A stretch of 64,000 nt of DNA from Rhizobiales bacterium NRL2. Lineage in GTDB: Bacteria > Pseudomonadota > Alphaproteobacteria > Minwuiales > Minwuiaceae. Location of the stretch: NCBI GenBank assembly GCA_001664005.1, contig CP016093.1:3059001-3123000 (forward strand), in the 5' to 3' direction. Both the position numbers and the translations under genes were made by a program. Below, in pieces: positions 53,485 to 62,931 of the stretch; the first letter of the stretch is position 1, and each line of letters starts with the position of its first letter. The notes beneath the pieces were generated by a model, which worked only from the letters and a program-made list of their open reading frames with translations, made no database searches and had not been told where the DNA came from.

Positions 53485-54462
53485 TTATCGGTCTCTTGAG
53501 GCGACGATCAATGCGTCAAGGCTTGCTCTTGTCGCACGGTTCTTCCCGCTCAAGACGAGGTCCACGCTTTCCATGGAGGCCGACGGTCCAGCTGCTCCGT
53601 CCGCCATGATGGCATAGGCAAAGCCCTCATCGAAAGCTGGGTCAAATCGATAAAATCCGCCCAAGGGCACCATTGCAGGGTGAAGCGCATTCACTCGATA
53701 TTCCCACGGCATGTAGCCCCTGACGGCTTCGCTGTCGGTGGCGTAGCAGCTTTCATCTTCAACGGGACGAGCGGCGTCCTCTTCCGTGCAGGGGCGGCTG
53801 TAATTTCCGGCCGAGATTAACTCGCGGCCCGCAGCCAAGGCCCGCCTACCCGCTTCTGCAATACGATCGGTGTCGTCCGCTTTCAGGGGTACGCCCGTGA
53901 GCGGGTGATAGGCGAAACGACAATCGACAAGGGGCAGGCCGCGGCGGAAGCAGTCTGGCAGTTCGACTGGAATCTCTTCGGTTATCGGACCGGGTTCACC
54001 GAAATAATCCGGCGACTCGACCTCCTTCAGGTCGACCATGATCACCGTCGCGAGCCGATGACCGTTCTCCGTATTGAACCGAATCCCGCTCACCAGACCC
54101 ATGCACAATGTCGCCTTCGAGAAACCGCGGGAAACATATGCGTCCAGGAAGTCGTCGGAGACCGAAATCAGGTTCCCGCCATCACCATAGTAGAAGCACT
54201 TGTTCGGGAGCTCGGGTTCACCCCGGTAGGGTCCGTAATTGGCTTCCATGAGACCCAACTGCCGCTGCGACTCGACATCGCTCAGGAACACCGGGTAACG
54301 CGGGTCCGCCGGCGCCGGCTGGTCCCTCTCCACGTACTGCCAGAGTATCCCCCACAGCCAACCCTCCATCACGTCATGCTGATCGGCTCTGGTAGATTGT
54401 GCAGAAAGCAGAATGCCCACAACGGCAAGCATGAATGAGGCAAATTTTCGAAAGGCCGGCAT
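53485..54462 (-). CDS. Secreted protein of unknown function
   Basis: 325 residues. Clear signal peptide (FRKFASFMLAVVGILLSAQS, cut near TRADQHD). The mature part has several cysteines (PNKCFYYGDGG, KATLCMGLVS, LPDCFRRGLPLVDCRFAYHP, YSRPCTEEDA, DESCYATDSE) that could form disulfides, and an acidic character. I recognise no family. It lies 104 bp downstream of the TIR gene in the same direction and could share its transcript. Confidence 0.65.
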   Translation of the reverse strand: MPAFRKFASFMLAVVGILLSAQSTRADQHDVMEGWLWGILWQYVERDQPAPADPRYPVFLSDVESQRQLGLMEANYGPYRGEPELPNKCFYYGDGGNLISVSDDFLDAYVSRGFSKATLCMGLVSGIRFNTENGHRLATVIMVDLKEVESPDYFGEPGPITEEIPVELPDCFRRGLPLVDCRFAYHPLTGVPLKADDTDRIAEAGRRALAAGRELISAGNYSRPCTEEDAARPVEDESCYATDSEAVRGYMPWEYRVNALHPAMVPLGGFYRFDPAFDEGFAYAIMADGAAGPSASMESVDLVLSGKNRATRASLDALIVASRDR

Positions 54463-54566
54463 GGGCGCTGCTCCGGAATCCGGTTCTGTTGTGTCGGACG
54501 GGTGCCGATGTTCGGGGAACTCACGGCTGTCGCCTGTCGGCGCTGGCGAGCCCTGACGGACCTGCT

Positions 54567-56744
54567 CTAGTTCAATTCCAACCGGTCTTCAATCTCGCCC
54601 ATCAGTCCGTGTTCGATCCCGTGCTCCCGAAGAACGCTGAAATCGTCTGACACCAGCAGCGGCCAGGTACGGCCGCCGACGACCGTCCCGCGATGCTTCA
54701 GATAGATCGCCCGGGCATCCTCGGTCTTTCCCGACAACATCAGGGCATGGGCGCGATTCAGGGCGTAGGCCGCACTATCCGGCCGGAGAGACGTGGCTTC
54801 CCCGGCCGCAGCCAGGGCCCTGTCCGGCGTGCCAGCGAACAAGGCGTACCAGGCAACATTGTTGAGCGCAGCGGCCAGGTTTTCGGCCAGTTCGCCGGAC
54901 TCGCGCAGGTCTTCGGCGTTCGTTTCGGCGACTTCGAGCGCTCCCCCGATGTCGCCGATGCTGAACCGCGCCAGCGACAGTTTCTGCGCCGCGCGTGACG
55001 CGGCATCGAGCTGGGTGGTACGGCCCGTAGCAGCGTTGGCTACCGAGCGCGCAACTTCGTAGGCCCTGGAAAAGCGTGCCTCGGCTTCCGTCACCGCGCC
55101 GGCGCGCCAGTAGACCTGGCCCAGCCGGTCCTCGCTGACCACCAGGTCCTCGGCCCACTCGACGCGGCCTGGATCGGATTGATAAAGCCGCCGCGCAATC
55201 TCCGCATCCGCCTGGAAGAAAACGAGCGCACCCTCCGCGTCGTTCTGGACAAGCCGGAGTTCTCCGATCTTCTGGTTGATCACCGACAGGTCACGCGACA
55301 GCCTGGTGTTCGACGGATCCTGGGCCGACAGTGTCCGGGTGATCGACAAGCTGCGCACATAGGCCTCTTCCGCAGCCTGGGCGGCCTGCCGAGCCAGGTG
55401 TGCCTGTCCGACCTTTTCCAGCACGACGGCGAGGCCGCGGCCCTCCGGTTCATACCTTTCGCGCAACGCCAGTGCCCGGCCGTAGTTTGTCAACGCCTCT
55501 TCAACGTCCTTGTCCCGCAAGGCCAGCGTGCCGATCTTTTCGAAAGCGACAGCGAGATTCAGGCCGAGCGCCGGGTCGTCGGGCCGTGCAAGAACCAGAT
55601 CCTGGTTAAGGGCAAGACTTTCGGCAAAGACCGCCTCAGCCTCGGACCTGCGATCAAGCGACAGCAGGATATCCCCTAACCGGTCCAGGCTTGCAGCCCT
55701 GTCTATCCGCCATTGTTCTTCTTCGGGCTCTGCTGCCGATAGCGCCGCAAACCCTGACGCAGCATCTCTCGCAGCCGACAAGGCGGCCTCAAGGTCTCCC
55801 TGCCGCGCGAGGGTCACCGACATCTCCGTCAACGCAGCCGCCTTGCTTCGCAGCAGGTCAGGCCGGTTTTCGCCTTCCAGCGCCAGTTGATCGACGAGTC
55901 CGCGCGAGCGTTCCAGGATGTCCCTGACCAGCTCCTGGGGAATGCCTTCCCGGTCCCGGAATCTCTGCGCGAGATCGAAGACGAGGTCGTTGGCGGTCTG
56001 ACTTCCGCGATCCAGAATTGTCTCTGCCCGGTCGCGTTGCTCGGCGGCCACCTGGCGGTTGAACTCCGCGAAAATGCCGAGGCCGATGGAAAATGCGGCA
56101 ACCGAAAATGCACCGACAAGCCAGTTTCGCTGCCGCCTGTTCGCCGCGGCGCGGCTGACAGCGATCCACTCGCGGTGCAGGGCAGTCGGCGTTGGCGCGG
56201 TATCGGGTTGAACGGAAAGCCATGTCTCGGCCTCGCTGAGTTCATCTCCCCGCAGGATGCGGGTCCTCGACGATTTCCCTGCACGGTCCCATTCATGGGC
56301 GCGCTCACCGAACTTCGTATGGTTCCGAACCCAGTCGATGTCGGTTGTGCAGGCATCGCGAACCAGCAGAATTGCCGCATCAAGATCTCTGTCGGGCGTG
56401 GCAAAGATGTAGTTCAGCTTCTCGATTTCTGGCGGTACGAGCGAATTCTCGACATCGTCGATAACCAGGGGAATGATTCTTTTGTTCAGCCCGACCGCGG
56501 TTTCGATTTCCCAGGAACATACTTCTGAACGAACCGAGTTGGGTGACATCACAAAGACGATGCCGTCGGCTTGGGTGATCAGTCCCTTGAGACGCCCGCG
56601 CCAGTCCTCGGCCGGCAGGATTTCCTCCGTGTCGCGGTAGACCGTCAGGCCGACCGCTTCCAGGGCTTCATAGATCCCTTCTGCTCGCGTCTTGTCTCGA
56701 CGGGCATAGGAGAAGAAAATTCTGGCGTCGCTCAACTTGTTCAT
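54567..56744 (-). CDS. TIR-domain protein with membrane helix and TPR repeats
   Basis: 725 residues. TIR domain at about 6-125: ARIFFSYARRDKTRAEGIYE, YRDTEEILPAEDWRGRLKGL, IVFVMSPNSVRSEVCSWEIE, with a glutamate (E79) in the SxxCxxE position used by TIR NADases. A helix at about 208-225 (WLVGAFSVAAFSIGLGIFAE) follows, then some 450 residues of helical TPR-like repeats (LDRLGDILLSLDRRSEAEAV, FEKIGTLALRDKDVEEALTN, LGQVYWRAGAVTEAEARFSR). TIR is cytosolic and the TPR part would be periplasmic if the helix crosses once. Possible stress or defence signalling; no known defence partner is adjacent. Confidence 0.82.
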   Translation of the reverse strand: MNKLSDARIFFSYARRDKTRAEGIYEALEAVGLTVYRDTEEILPAEDWRGRLKGLITQADGIVFVMSPNSVRSEVCSWEIETAVGLNKRIIPLVIDDVENSLVPPEIEKLNYIFATPDRDLDAAILLVRDACTTDIDWVRNHTKFGERAHEWDRAGKSSRTRILRGDELSEAETWLSVQPDTAPTPTALHREWIAVSRAAANRRQRNWLVGAFSVAAFSIGLGIFAEFNRQVAAEQRDRAETILDRGSQTANDLVFDLAQRFRDREGIPQELVRDILERSRGLVDQLALEGENRPDLLRSKAAALTEMSVTLARQGDLEAALSAARDAASGFAALSAAEPEEEQWRIDRAASLDRLGDILLSLDRRSEAEAVFAESLALNQDLVLARPDDPALGLNLAVAFEKIGTLALRDKDVEEALTNYGRALALRERYEPEGRGLAVVLEKVGQAHLARQAAQAAEEAYVRSLSITRTLSAQDPSNTRLSRDLSVINQKIGELRLVQNDAEGALVFFQADAEIARRLYQSDPGRVEWAEDLVVSEDRLGQVYWRAGAVTEAEARFSRAYEVARSVANAATGRTTQLDAASRAAQKLSLARFSIGDIGGALEVAETNAEDLRESGELAENLAAALNNVAWYALFAGTPDRALAAAGEATSLRPDSAAYALNRAHALMLSGKTEDARAIYLKHRGTVVGGRTWPLLVSDDFSVLREHGIEHGLMGEIEDRLELN

Positions 56745-56899
56745 TTCAAGAGAGGTTTAATGCCTGATTGGGCCTTGTCAGAGCAAATTCGGAGCGCATC
56801 CGGTTCGCGCCCGTTAGGCTGGCCGAATGCGCAATCCATTCCGCTATGAAAGCGGCATTGTCAGACCAATCCGGAACCGGCGTGTCAACGGCCGGTTTC
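56745..56899. other. Intergenic before IS3 remnant
   Basis: About 155 bp upstream of the TIR gene. Presumably holds the leftward TIR promoter; no clear motif seen. Confidence 0.4.
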
Positions 56900-57131
56900 C
56901 TTGACCTCAGGCTGCCAGCTGACGCCGCGCAGGTGGTCATCGAACAATGGCGCCGTCGCTACAACACGATCCGACCGCACAGCCGTCTCGGCTACCGACC
57001 ACCGGCCCCGGAGGTCCTCATTCCGCCAGGCCGGCCGTCAGGCTCCGCTCCGCTTCTCCAGCCGGCCGGCCTGGCGGCAAAGCCGCCCATGCATAGACAT
57101 CCCACCCGGACCAATCGCTGGGGGCTGGTCA
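56900..57131 (+). pseudogene. IS3-family transposase C-terminal fragment
   Basis: AQVVIEQWRRRYNTIRPHSR and LGYRPPAPEVLIPPGRPSGS are the classic end of an IS3 OrfB; the frame stays open to TAG at 57142. The IS end ...GGGGCTGGTCA lies at 57131. The last ~75 bp match the remnant at 18267-18345. The N-terminal part and the left end are missing. Confidence 0.8.
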
Positions 57132-57450
57132 CGGGTATCTAGCTCCCAGGCTCAGTGCCATTTCTAATAAGAATCGCCCGCTCCTACCCAACCCCGAACT
57201 GCCCATACTGGCCCAACATACCATAATGGACGTCAGGCAATCAGATGCGTGCCCAGATTCGCCCGTCGTCGAACACCTGGCTCCGGGGAACGCAGCGCAG
57301 GGCCAAAATCATTCCGATATCGCACTAAATTCAAACAAATTGATACCATAACTTTCGATATTGTTATAATCTATGCTGCAACCCATCGGCCAGTGCCGCC
57401 CACGCAGTTGAGTTCTCTCCCGGGGGTTTTCGGGTGATCGCACCAATCGA
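57132..57450. other. AT-richer intergenic, no gene seen
   Basis: About 320 bp between the IS remnant and the LLM gene, AT-rich at 57.3-57.4 kb (AAATTGATACCATAAC and GATATTGTTATAATCTATGC). TTGATA and TATAAT-like elements are visible and probably give the LLM promoter. Confidence 0.5.
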
Positions 57451-58602
57451 GTGAGAAGGACCTTGAGCCTCAGGATCGGCCTATTTTATCCGAACTTCTA
57501 CGCTGATCATGCGCTCTCCGGCGCGGTGGCGCGCGCCAACATGAAGCTGGAGGACTTCTCCACACACCAGGCCGTCGCACAGGCGTGCGAGGAAGCCCAG
57601 CTCGATTACGTCTTCATGGCGGACGGCTATGCTCCGTACGGGAAGAAGTCTCACGCAGCATGGATACGCGATCCGCTGCTGATGGCGCCTCTGCTGGCAA
57701 TGACGGTACTTGGCGCGACGCGCCGGCTGCGCTGCATCACGACGCTCCACACGTCGTGGCATCATCCCCTGACGATCGCGCGGATGGGGGCAACTCTGGA
57801 TGCGATGAGCGCTGGACGGTGGGGGGTCAATATCGTCACGGGCGCCGGCTCCTTCGGACCGCCGCTGGACCCCGACTTCATCGGACGCTTCGACCACGAT
57901 GCGCGCTACGAGCGAGCGGCCGAGGCGATGGAAATCATGACTCAAGCCTGGTCCGGCGAACCAGTGGATTTCTCCGGCGAGTATTTCGAAGTTCGCGGCC
58001 AGGTGGTTCATCCCGTCCCGGTGCAACAGCCGCGCCCCTTGGTGGTCAGCGCTGGGGCCTCCGACGCTGGCCGCGCATTCGCCGGGCGCTACGCCGATTA
58101 TACCTTCCTGCCCGGGCGGACCCAGAAGGACGAGCTGATGCGGCGCGTCGCCGACATGCGGCGAGTAGCAGCCGATAACGGTCGCGGCGACGAGGCCGTT
58201 CGCGTCCAGATTCATGCCAGTATTTGTGTACGCGAGACCGAGGAGGAGGCTAAGGAATACTCCGACTGGGTGGCGGGTTCGGTCGACCTCGATCTCGTGG
58301 TCGAATATCTCAACGCCGTACGATCCCAAATCAGCACATACGACGACATCTACGCCCAGATGGGCGACCTGCAGATGCGGGAGATCGGTTCGGTCAGCGG
58401 CGCGCGCCGGATTCACGGCTCCGCCGACGCGGTGGCCGACGAGATCGAGATGCTTTACCGGGACTACGGCGCCAGCGGCCTTGTCATCACCCTGCCCATC
58501 TGGTCGCCTGACGAGATCCGTCTGCTGGGCAGCCTGTTGATGCCGCGCCTCGCCGAACGCGGCATATGGGAACCGCCCGAGATCCGGGGGTATGGCTGGT
58601 GA
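57451..58602 (+). CDS. LLM flavin-dependent monooxygenase (SfnG/RutA-like)
   Basis: 383 residues. LRIGLFYPNFYADHAL start, then THQAVAQACEEAQLDYVFMA, the GRWGVNIVTGAGSFGPPLDP block and DHDARYERAAEAMEIMTQAW with FSGEYFEVRG. This pattern matches FMNH2-dependent two-component monooxygenases of the SsuD/NtaA/RutA branch. Start is GTG 57451 or TTG 57463. A neighbouring TauD-like dioxygenase and a CoA ligase suggest catabolism of an organosulfur or heterocyclic compound; the substrate is inferred only loosely. Confidence 0.88.
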   Translation: MRRTLSLRIGLFYPNFYADHALSGAVARANMKLEDFSTHQAVAQACEEAQLDYVFMADGYAPYGKKSHAAWIRDPLLMAPLLAMTVLGATRRLRCITTLHTSWHHPLTIARMGATLDAMSAGRWGVNIVTGAGSFGPPLDPDFIGRFDHDARYERAAEAMEIMTQAWSGEPVDFSGEYFEVRGQVVHPVPVQQPRPLVVSAGASDAGRAFAGRYADYTFLPGRTQKDELMRRVADMRRVAADNGRGDEAVRVQIHASICVRETEEEAKEYSDWVAGSVDLDLVVEYLNAVRSQISTYDDIYAQMGDLQMREIGSVSGARRIHGSADAVADEIEMLYRDYGASGLVITLPIWSPDEIRLLGSLLMPRLAERGIWEPPEIRGYGW

Positions 58603-58691
58603 GTGGTGGCCGACCTTGCGCGAACAATTGATACAATGATTTAATGCCATGGTGACATTGTCACCGGATCAGACGCTTGGGGAGACGACCG

Positions 58692-59564
58692 ATGAACCAG
58701 CATGCGATGGAAGCGAAACGCGGCAAACCCGCTGAAGGCGACATCGAAATTCGCAGGCTTGCGCCGGCGCTCGGAGCCGAGATCCATGGTATCGACCTCG
58801 GCGCCGGCGTCGATGACGCCACCTTTGCCGTCATCCACGCAGCGCTGATGGAGCATCAGGTCGTCTTCTTCCGTGATCAGGACCTCTCGGTCGAACGACA
58901 GCTCGAACTATCCCGGCGGTTCGGCAACCCCACCTATTCGAAGAAGCTTCCGAAGTACGACGGTTACGATCATGTCTCGCTGATCCAGAGCGACGGCAGC
59001 AAGGTCAACGTCGGCGGCCGCTGGCATACCGACAACACCGATTTCGAACAGCCGCCGATGGGCGCCGTGCTCTATGCGGAGCAGACGCCAGAGATTGGCG
59101 GCGACACGCTGTTCGCCAGCATGTACGCGGCCTACGAGACACTGTCGCCGGGCCTGCGGCAGCATCTCGACGGGCTTGTCGCACAGCACGACAACAGCCT
59201 GACTGTTCTGAGGTTCGCGGGGACAGGCAACGTTAGCGCCGGCGGACTCGAGGTGGGGGCCCCGGTAGAGCATCCAGTCGTCCGCCTCCACCCGGTCACA
59301 GGACGGCGCGCGCTCTTTGTCAACTCCAGCTATACTCGCCGGATTGTCGGCGTGCCAGACGTGGAAAGCCGGCATCTCCTCGCCATGCTGATGGAGCATG
59401 TCATGAATCCGGAACTGCAGGTCCGATTCCGCTGGAAGGCGGGCAGCGTGGCGATCTGGGACAACCGTTGCACGCAGCATTTCGCGCCGAACGACTACAC
59501 GGAAACCAGGCGCATGCGCCGCGTCCAGATCGACGGCGACATCCCGCGCGGGGTCTCCGGCTGA
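58692..59564 (+). CDS. TauD/TfdA-family 2-oxoglutarate dioxygenase
   Basis: 290 residues. Iron ligands: WHTDNTDFEQ (HxD, about 115-124) and the distal His in IWDNRCTQHFAPNDY (about 260-274); the 2-oxoglutarate arginine is in ETRRMRRVQ. HPVVRLHPVTGRRALFVNSS is also a family block. Oxidises a carboxylate, sulfonate or sulfate substrate. ATG 58692 follows GGGAGACGACCG. 89 bp after the LLM gene, same direction. Confidence 0.9.
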   Translation: MNQHAMEAKRGKPAEGDIEIRRLAPALGAEIHGIDLGAGVDDATFAVIHAALMEHQVVFFRDQDLSVERQLELSRRFGNPTYSKKLPKYDGYDHVSLIQSDGSKVNVGGRWHTDNTDFEQPPMGAVLYAEQTPEIGGDTLFASMYAAYETLSPGLRQHLDGLVAQHDNSLTVLRFAGTGNVSAGGLEVGAPVEHPVVRLHPVTGRRALFVNSSYTRRIVGVPDVESRHLLAMLMEHVMNPELQVRFRWKAGSVAIWDNRCTQHFAPNDYTETRRMRRVQIDGDIPRGVSG

Positions 59565-59567
59565 TCC

Positions 59568-61217
59568 TCAATTGGCGGTACCGTCGCGCACGGGCACCTT
59601 TTCGGCCCGTTCTTTCAGAGCTTCAATCGCCATGTCGCGCAGCTTGAACTTGCGCACCTTGCTTGTCCCCGCAGTCAGTGGGAAATCCTCGACCTCGAAG
59701 ACATGAGCCGGCAACTTGTAGGATGCCAGCCGGGGCTTGAGGAAGCTGCGGAGGGCCGAAGCATCGACCCGGCGGCCTTCCCTGGGGATGATGAAGGCGA
59801 CCCCTATCTCGCCCGCCAGGCGGTCAGGCAGACCGACGACGGCCGCTTCGGCGACATCGGGATGATCGGCAATTGCCTTTTCAACCTCCGGCGTCGAGAC
59901 ATTGAAACCCTTGTGCTTGTAGCCGTCCTTGATGCGTCGCAGGAAGACCATGTAGCCCGTCGGCGTCATGTAGCCCAGATCGCCCGTTCGGAAGAACCCA
60001 TCATCGGTGAAGACGGCGGCAGTCTCCTCCGGCTTGTTGTAATAGCCGATCATGATGCTGTAACCGCGGACGCAGATCTCGCCTTCCTCCCCTGCAGCGA
60101 GTTCAGCACCTGTGTCGATGTCTCGGATGGAGACCTCGATATCAGGCAGGGGCTTTCCGTGCGTCGTCTGGCGCACCTCGGGCGCGTCGGTGGAGTAGCA
60201 GCGCGTGACCGCCGAGGACGTCTCCGTCATGCCGTAGCTGGTGAAGTAGCCGGGCATATCGAGATCTTCGGCGACCCGCCGCATGACCTCGGTGTCGGTG
60301 CCGACAACTATTCCCGTTCGCAGGGAGCGTATCCGATCGGGCCGATAGTCCGGGTGCCCCAGCACCTGTTCGATCATGATGGGAAACAGATACGCCATCG
60401 TGCATCTTTCGCGCTCGATGATCTCGATAGCGCGGCCGGCATCGAAACGGCGCTCCAGCACCACGCAGGAGCCTCGGCTCCAGCACGTCAGAACACCGTT
60501 GATGTTGGCGAGAATGCCAAATAACGGCACCGAGAGGTACAATCTGTCATCCGCCGTCTGCTCGAAACGTTCGCCATGGTCCCAGGCCTTGCGGAAGCCG
60601 GCATGATTGAGCATCGCGCCTTTCGGAAGCGCCGTCGTACCGGAGCTGTAGGCAATCATCCCCGGCGCATCTGGATCGGTCACCAGGGGCGGAACAGCAA
60701 GTTCGGGGGCAACCGAGTCGGTCCACCGTTCGATGCCCGCCGCATCTCCCTTGACCGGATCCAGCGCGACAACGTGACGAAGCTTGGGAAGCCGTTCGCC
60801 GCCGTTTACTCCTAGCGGTCCGTCACAGAGTTCGGGACAGAGCCGTATTAGGTCTCCGACGAAATCATGGAACGCACCATCGCCCGGGACGATTGCCGCC
60901 ACGCTCTCCGACTGGTCGATCTGGTAGGCCGCCTCGTCGAGGGCGAGGCGCGTGTTCAGCACAACCGGCACGATGCCGATCTGTGCGGCGCCCAGCCAGT
61001 ACCAGATGAACTCGGGGCGGTTGGGCATCCAGATCGCCACCTTGTCGCCGCGGACCAGACCGAGTCGTCCCAGCCTTGCCGAAGCCCGGTCGATCTCGGC
61101 ACGAACCTCGGTGAAACTCATGCGACGGTCCTCGAATACAAGCGCCTCGCGGTCACCAAATTGTTCGGCCATATAGTCGAGCGCCGGCCCGTAGCTCATG
61201 CCCTTGTAGGGGTTCAT
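59568..61217 (-). CDS. AMP-forming acyl-CoA ligase
   Basis: 549 residues of the ANL superfamily: activates an organic acid with ATP, then CoA. P-loop IAYSSGTTALPKGAMLNHAG (about 193-212), FTSYGMTETSSAV, FFRTGDLGYMTPTGYMVFLR and the C-terminal catalytic lysine in TAGTSKVRKFKLRD. AAGGAGAAAGGCG before ATG 61217 supports this start over the in-frame one at 61292. Convergent with the dioxygenase, 3 bp apart; divergent from the MocR regulator that may control it. Confidence 0.92.
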   Translation of the reverse strand: MNPYKGMSYGPALDYMAEQFGDREALVFEDRRMSFTEVRAEIDRASARLGRLGLVRGDKVAIWMPNRPEFIWYWLGAAQIGIVPVVLNTRLALDEAAYQIDQSESVAAIVPGDGAFHDFVGDLIRLCPELCDGPLGVNGGERLPKLRHVVALDPVKGDAAGIERWTDSVAPELAVPPLVTDPDAPGMIAYSSGTTALPKGAMLNHAGFRKAWDHGERFEQTADDRLYLSVPLFGILANINGVLTCWSRGSCVVLERRFDAGRAIEIIERERCTMAYLFPIMIEQVLGHPDYRPDRIRSLRTGIVVGTDTEVMRRVAEDLDMPGYFTSYGMTETSSAVTRCYSTDAPEVRQTTHGKPLPDIEVSIRDIDTGAELAAGEEGEICVRGYSIMIGYYNKPEETAAVFTDDGFFRTGDLGYMTPTGYMVFLRRIKDGYKHKGFNVSTPEVEKAIADHPDVAEAAVVGLPDRLAGEIGVAFIIPREGRRVDASALRSFLKPRLASYKLPAHVFEVEDFPLTAGTSKVRKFKLRDMAIEALKERAEKVPVRDGTAN

Positions 61218-61528
61218 CGCCTTTCTCCTTCCGGCAACCGGGCGTAGATTGTTCCTATTCAAGGGTGCCCAAATCCATTGCATTGACCGCAAAGATGCTT
61301 CAGAAACACCCTATCCTCATGATTCGGCTGCAATCCGTCACCTATCCAACTTGTCAGCGTAGACCCATGCGGCGCCCGTACCAGAGATATTCGGCGGTCA
61401 TTGGCAAGCTGCCCTGAAATGTCAGTTCGGATAGATGAGACCATAGCGGCCAGACAATGCTACTATGATCAGAGGCAATTTTGGGGTCAATAAGAGGATG
61501 CCAATAGGTACAATGCTAGGATTCCTGA
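61218..61528. promoter_or_regulatory. Divergent promoter region, ligase/MocR
   Basis: About 310 bp without an ORF, AT-richer than its flanks. It includes GCTACTATGATCAGAGGCAA and the near-palindrome CCAATAGGTACAATGCTAGG close to the regulator. Expected to hold the operator of the MocR protein, by analogy with the family. No exact site assigned. Confidence 0.5.
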
Positions 61529-62914
61529 ATGTGGATGCCTGACATATCCCAGGAGAAGGGGCCAACATATCTGGCGGTGGCTAACGCCTATGCGGAAGCC
61601 ATCGAGCGCGGAGACCTGCCCGCAGGGACGAGGTTGCCGCCGCAACGCGATCTCGCCAAGGAACTCGGCGTGACCGTCGGCACGATCAGCCGAGCCTATG
61701 CGCTGATGAGTAAACGGGAACTGGTCAGCGGTGAGGTCGGACGGGGTACATTTGTCCGCGGCACGCGCCAGGACGCGCCATACACCGATTTCTCCAGCGA
61801 GCGAACGGTAAGCAGAGCTATCGATCTCGCATGTTTCCGTGCGCCGGTTAGCAGCATCAACGCCATCATCGCCGAAGCTGCGGTTCAGGCCGCGAACCGG
61901 AGCGGCCCGCATCCGATGCACAAGTATCCGCCAGCCGCCGGGCTGATTTCGCATCGCAATGACGGCGCCGAATGGCTGAGCCGATACGGGCTAAAGGTCG
62001 GCGGCGATCAGGTACTGATATGCGGCGGTGCCCAGTTGGCGTTGAACGTTGCGCTCAACACCTTCATCCGGCGCGGCGAACGCGTCCTTGGGGAAGCGAT
62101 CAGCTACGCCGGGTTGCGGGCGATCTGCGCAATCCACGAAATTGAGCTGCAAGGCCTGGAGATCGACGAGAACGGGCTCGTTCCGGCTGCGCTCGATCAA
62201 GCGTGTAGAGCGGGGCTCGGCAGCACGGTGGTCGTTCAGCCCACACTCCATAATCCGACCACGGCGCTCATGCCTCTGGAGCGGCGGCGCGAAATCGCCG
62301 AACTGGCGAAGAAGTACGACTTGCTGCTCATCGAAGATGACACCGCCGGCGGCATGCTGATGGACCGGCCGCCGCCGATCGCCACCCTTGCGCCGGATCA
62401 CACCATCTACATCAACAGCGTTTCCAAATGCATGAGCCCCGCGCTGCGGCTCGGCTACATGGCGGCACCGCGCCAGTTGGTGGATCGGTTGGAGCGCGTA
62501 CTCCACACGCTGTCACTCGGAGCGCCGCCCCTGGTCTCGGACGTGATGTCCGTCCTGCTTTCGTCGGGCTCGGCCGACAGAATCATCGACATGAACTTCA
62601 AGGAGACCCTGCAACGGCAGTCGATCGTCGCGGAAATACTGGGCCACAACGACATCCGCAGCCGTCCGGGAGCGTTCTTCGCTTGGCTGCAATTGCCTAG
62701 CTACTGGCAGGCCCACGAATTCGTGGCAAGCGCACTGCGCGAGGGGGTCAATGTCACCGACGGCGACAATTTTCTGGTCGACCGCGGAATTCCGTTGAAT
62801 GCCGTACGAATCTCTATCGACGGCGCGCCGGGCCAAGATACGCTGCGGCACGGTCTCGAGATCCTTTCGCGGCTCTTGCACCAGGAACCAAAGGCCTGGA
62901 TGGCGGTTGTCTGA
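61529..62914 (+). CDS. MocR-type GntR/aminotransferase regulator
   Basis: 461 residues. GntR winged helix (PAGTRLPPQRDLAKELGVTV, GTISRAYALMSKRELVSGEV; about 30-75), then a fold-type I aminotransferase domain with LLIEDDTAGG and the PLP lysine in YINSVSKCMSPALRLGYMAA (about 300). Such regulators sense PLP or an amino compound and usually control adjacent genes. ATG 61529; another ATG two codons later is equally possible. Confidence 0.9.
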   Translation: MWMPDISQEKGPTYLAVANAYAEAIERGDLPAGTRLPPQRDLAKELGVTVGTISRAYALMSKRELVSGEVGRGTFVRGTRQDAPYTDFSSERTVSRAIDLACFRAPVSSINAIIAEAAVQAANRSGPHPMHKYPPAAGLISHRNDGAEWLSRYGLKVGGDQVLICGGAQLALNVALNTFIRRGERVLGEAISYAGLRAICAIHEIELQGLEIDENGLVPAALDQACRAGLGSTVVVQPTLHNPTTALMPLERRREIAELAKKYDLLLIEDDTAGGMLMDRPPPIATLAPDHTIYINSVSKCMSPALRLGYMAAPRQLVDRLERVLHTLSLGAPPLVSDVMSVLLSSGSADRIIDMNFKETLQRQSIVAEILGHNDIRSRPGAFFAWLQLPSYWQAHEFVASALREGVNVTDGDNFLVDRGIPLNAVRISIDGAPGQDTLRHGLEILSRLLHQEPKAWMAVV

Positions 62915-62931
62915 TTGGTCCATGGCGCGCT

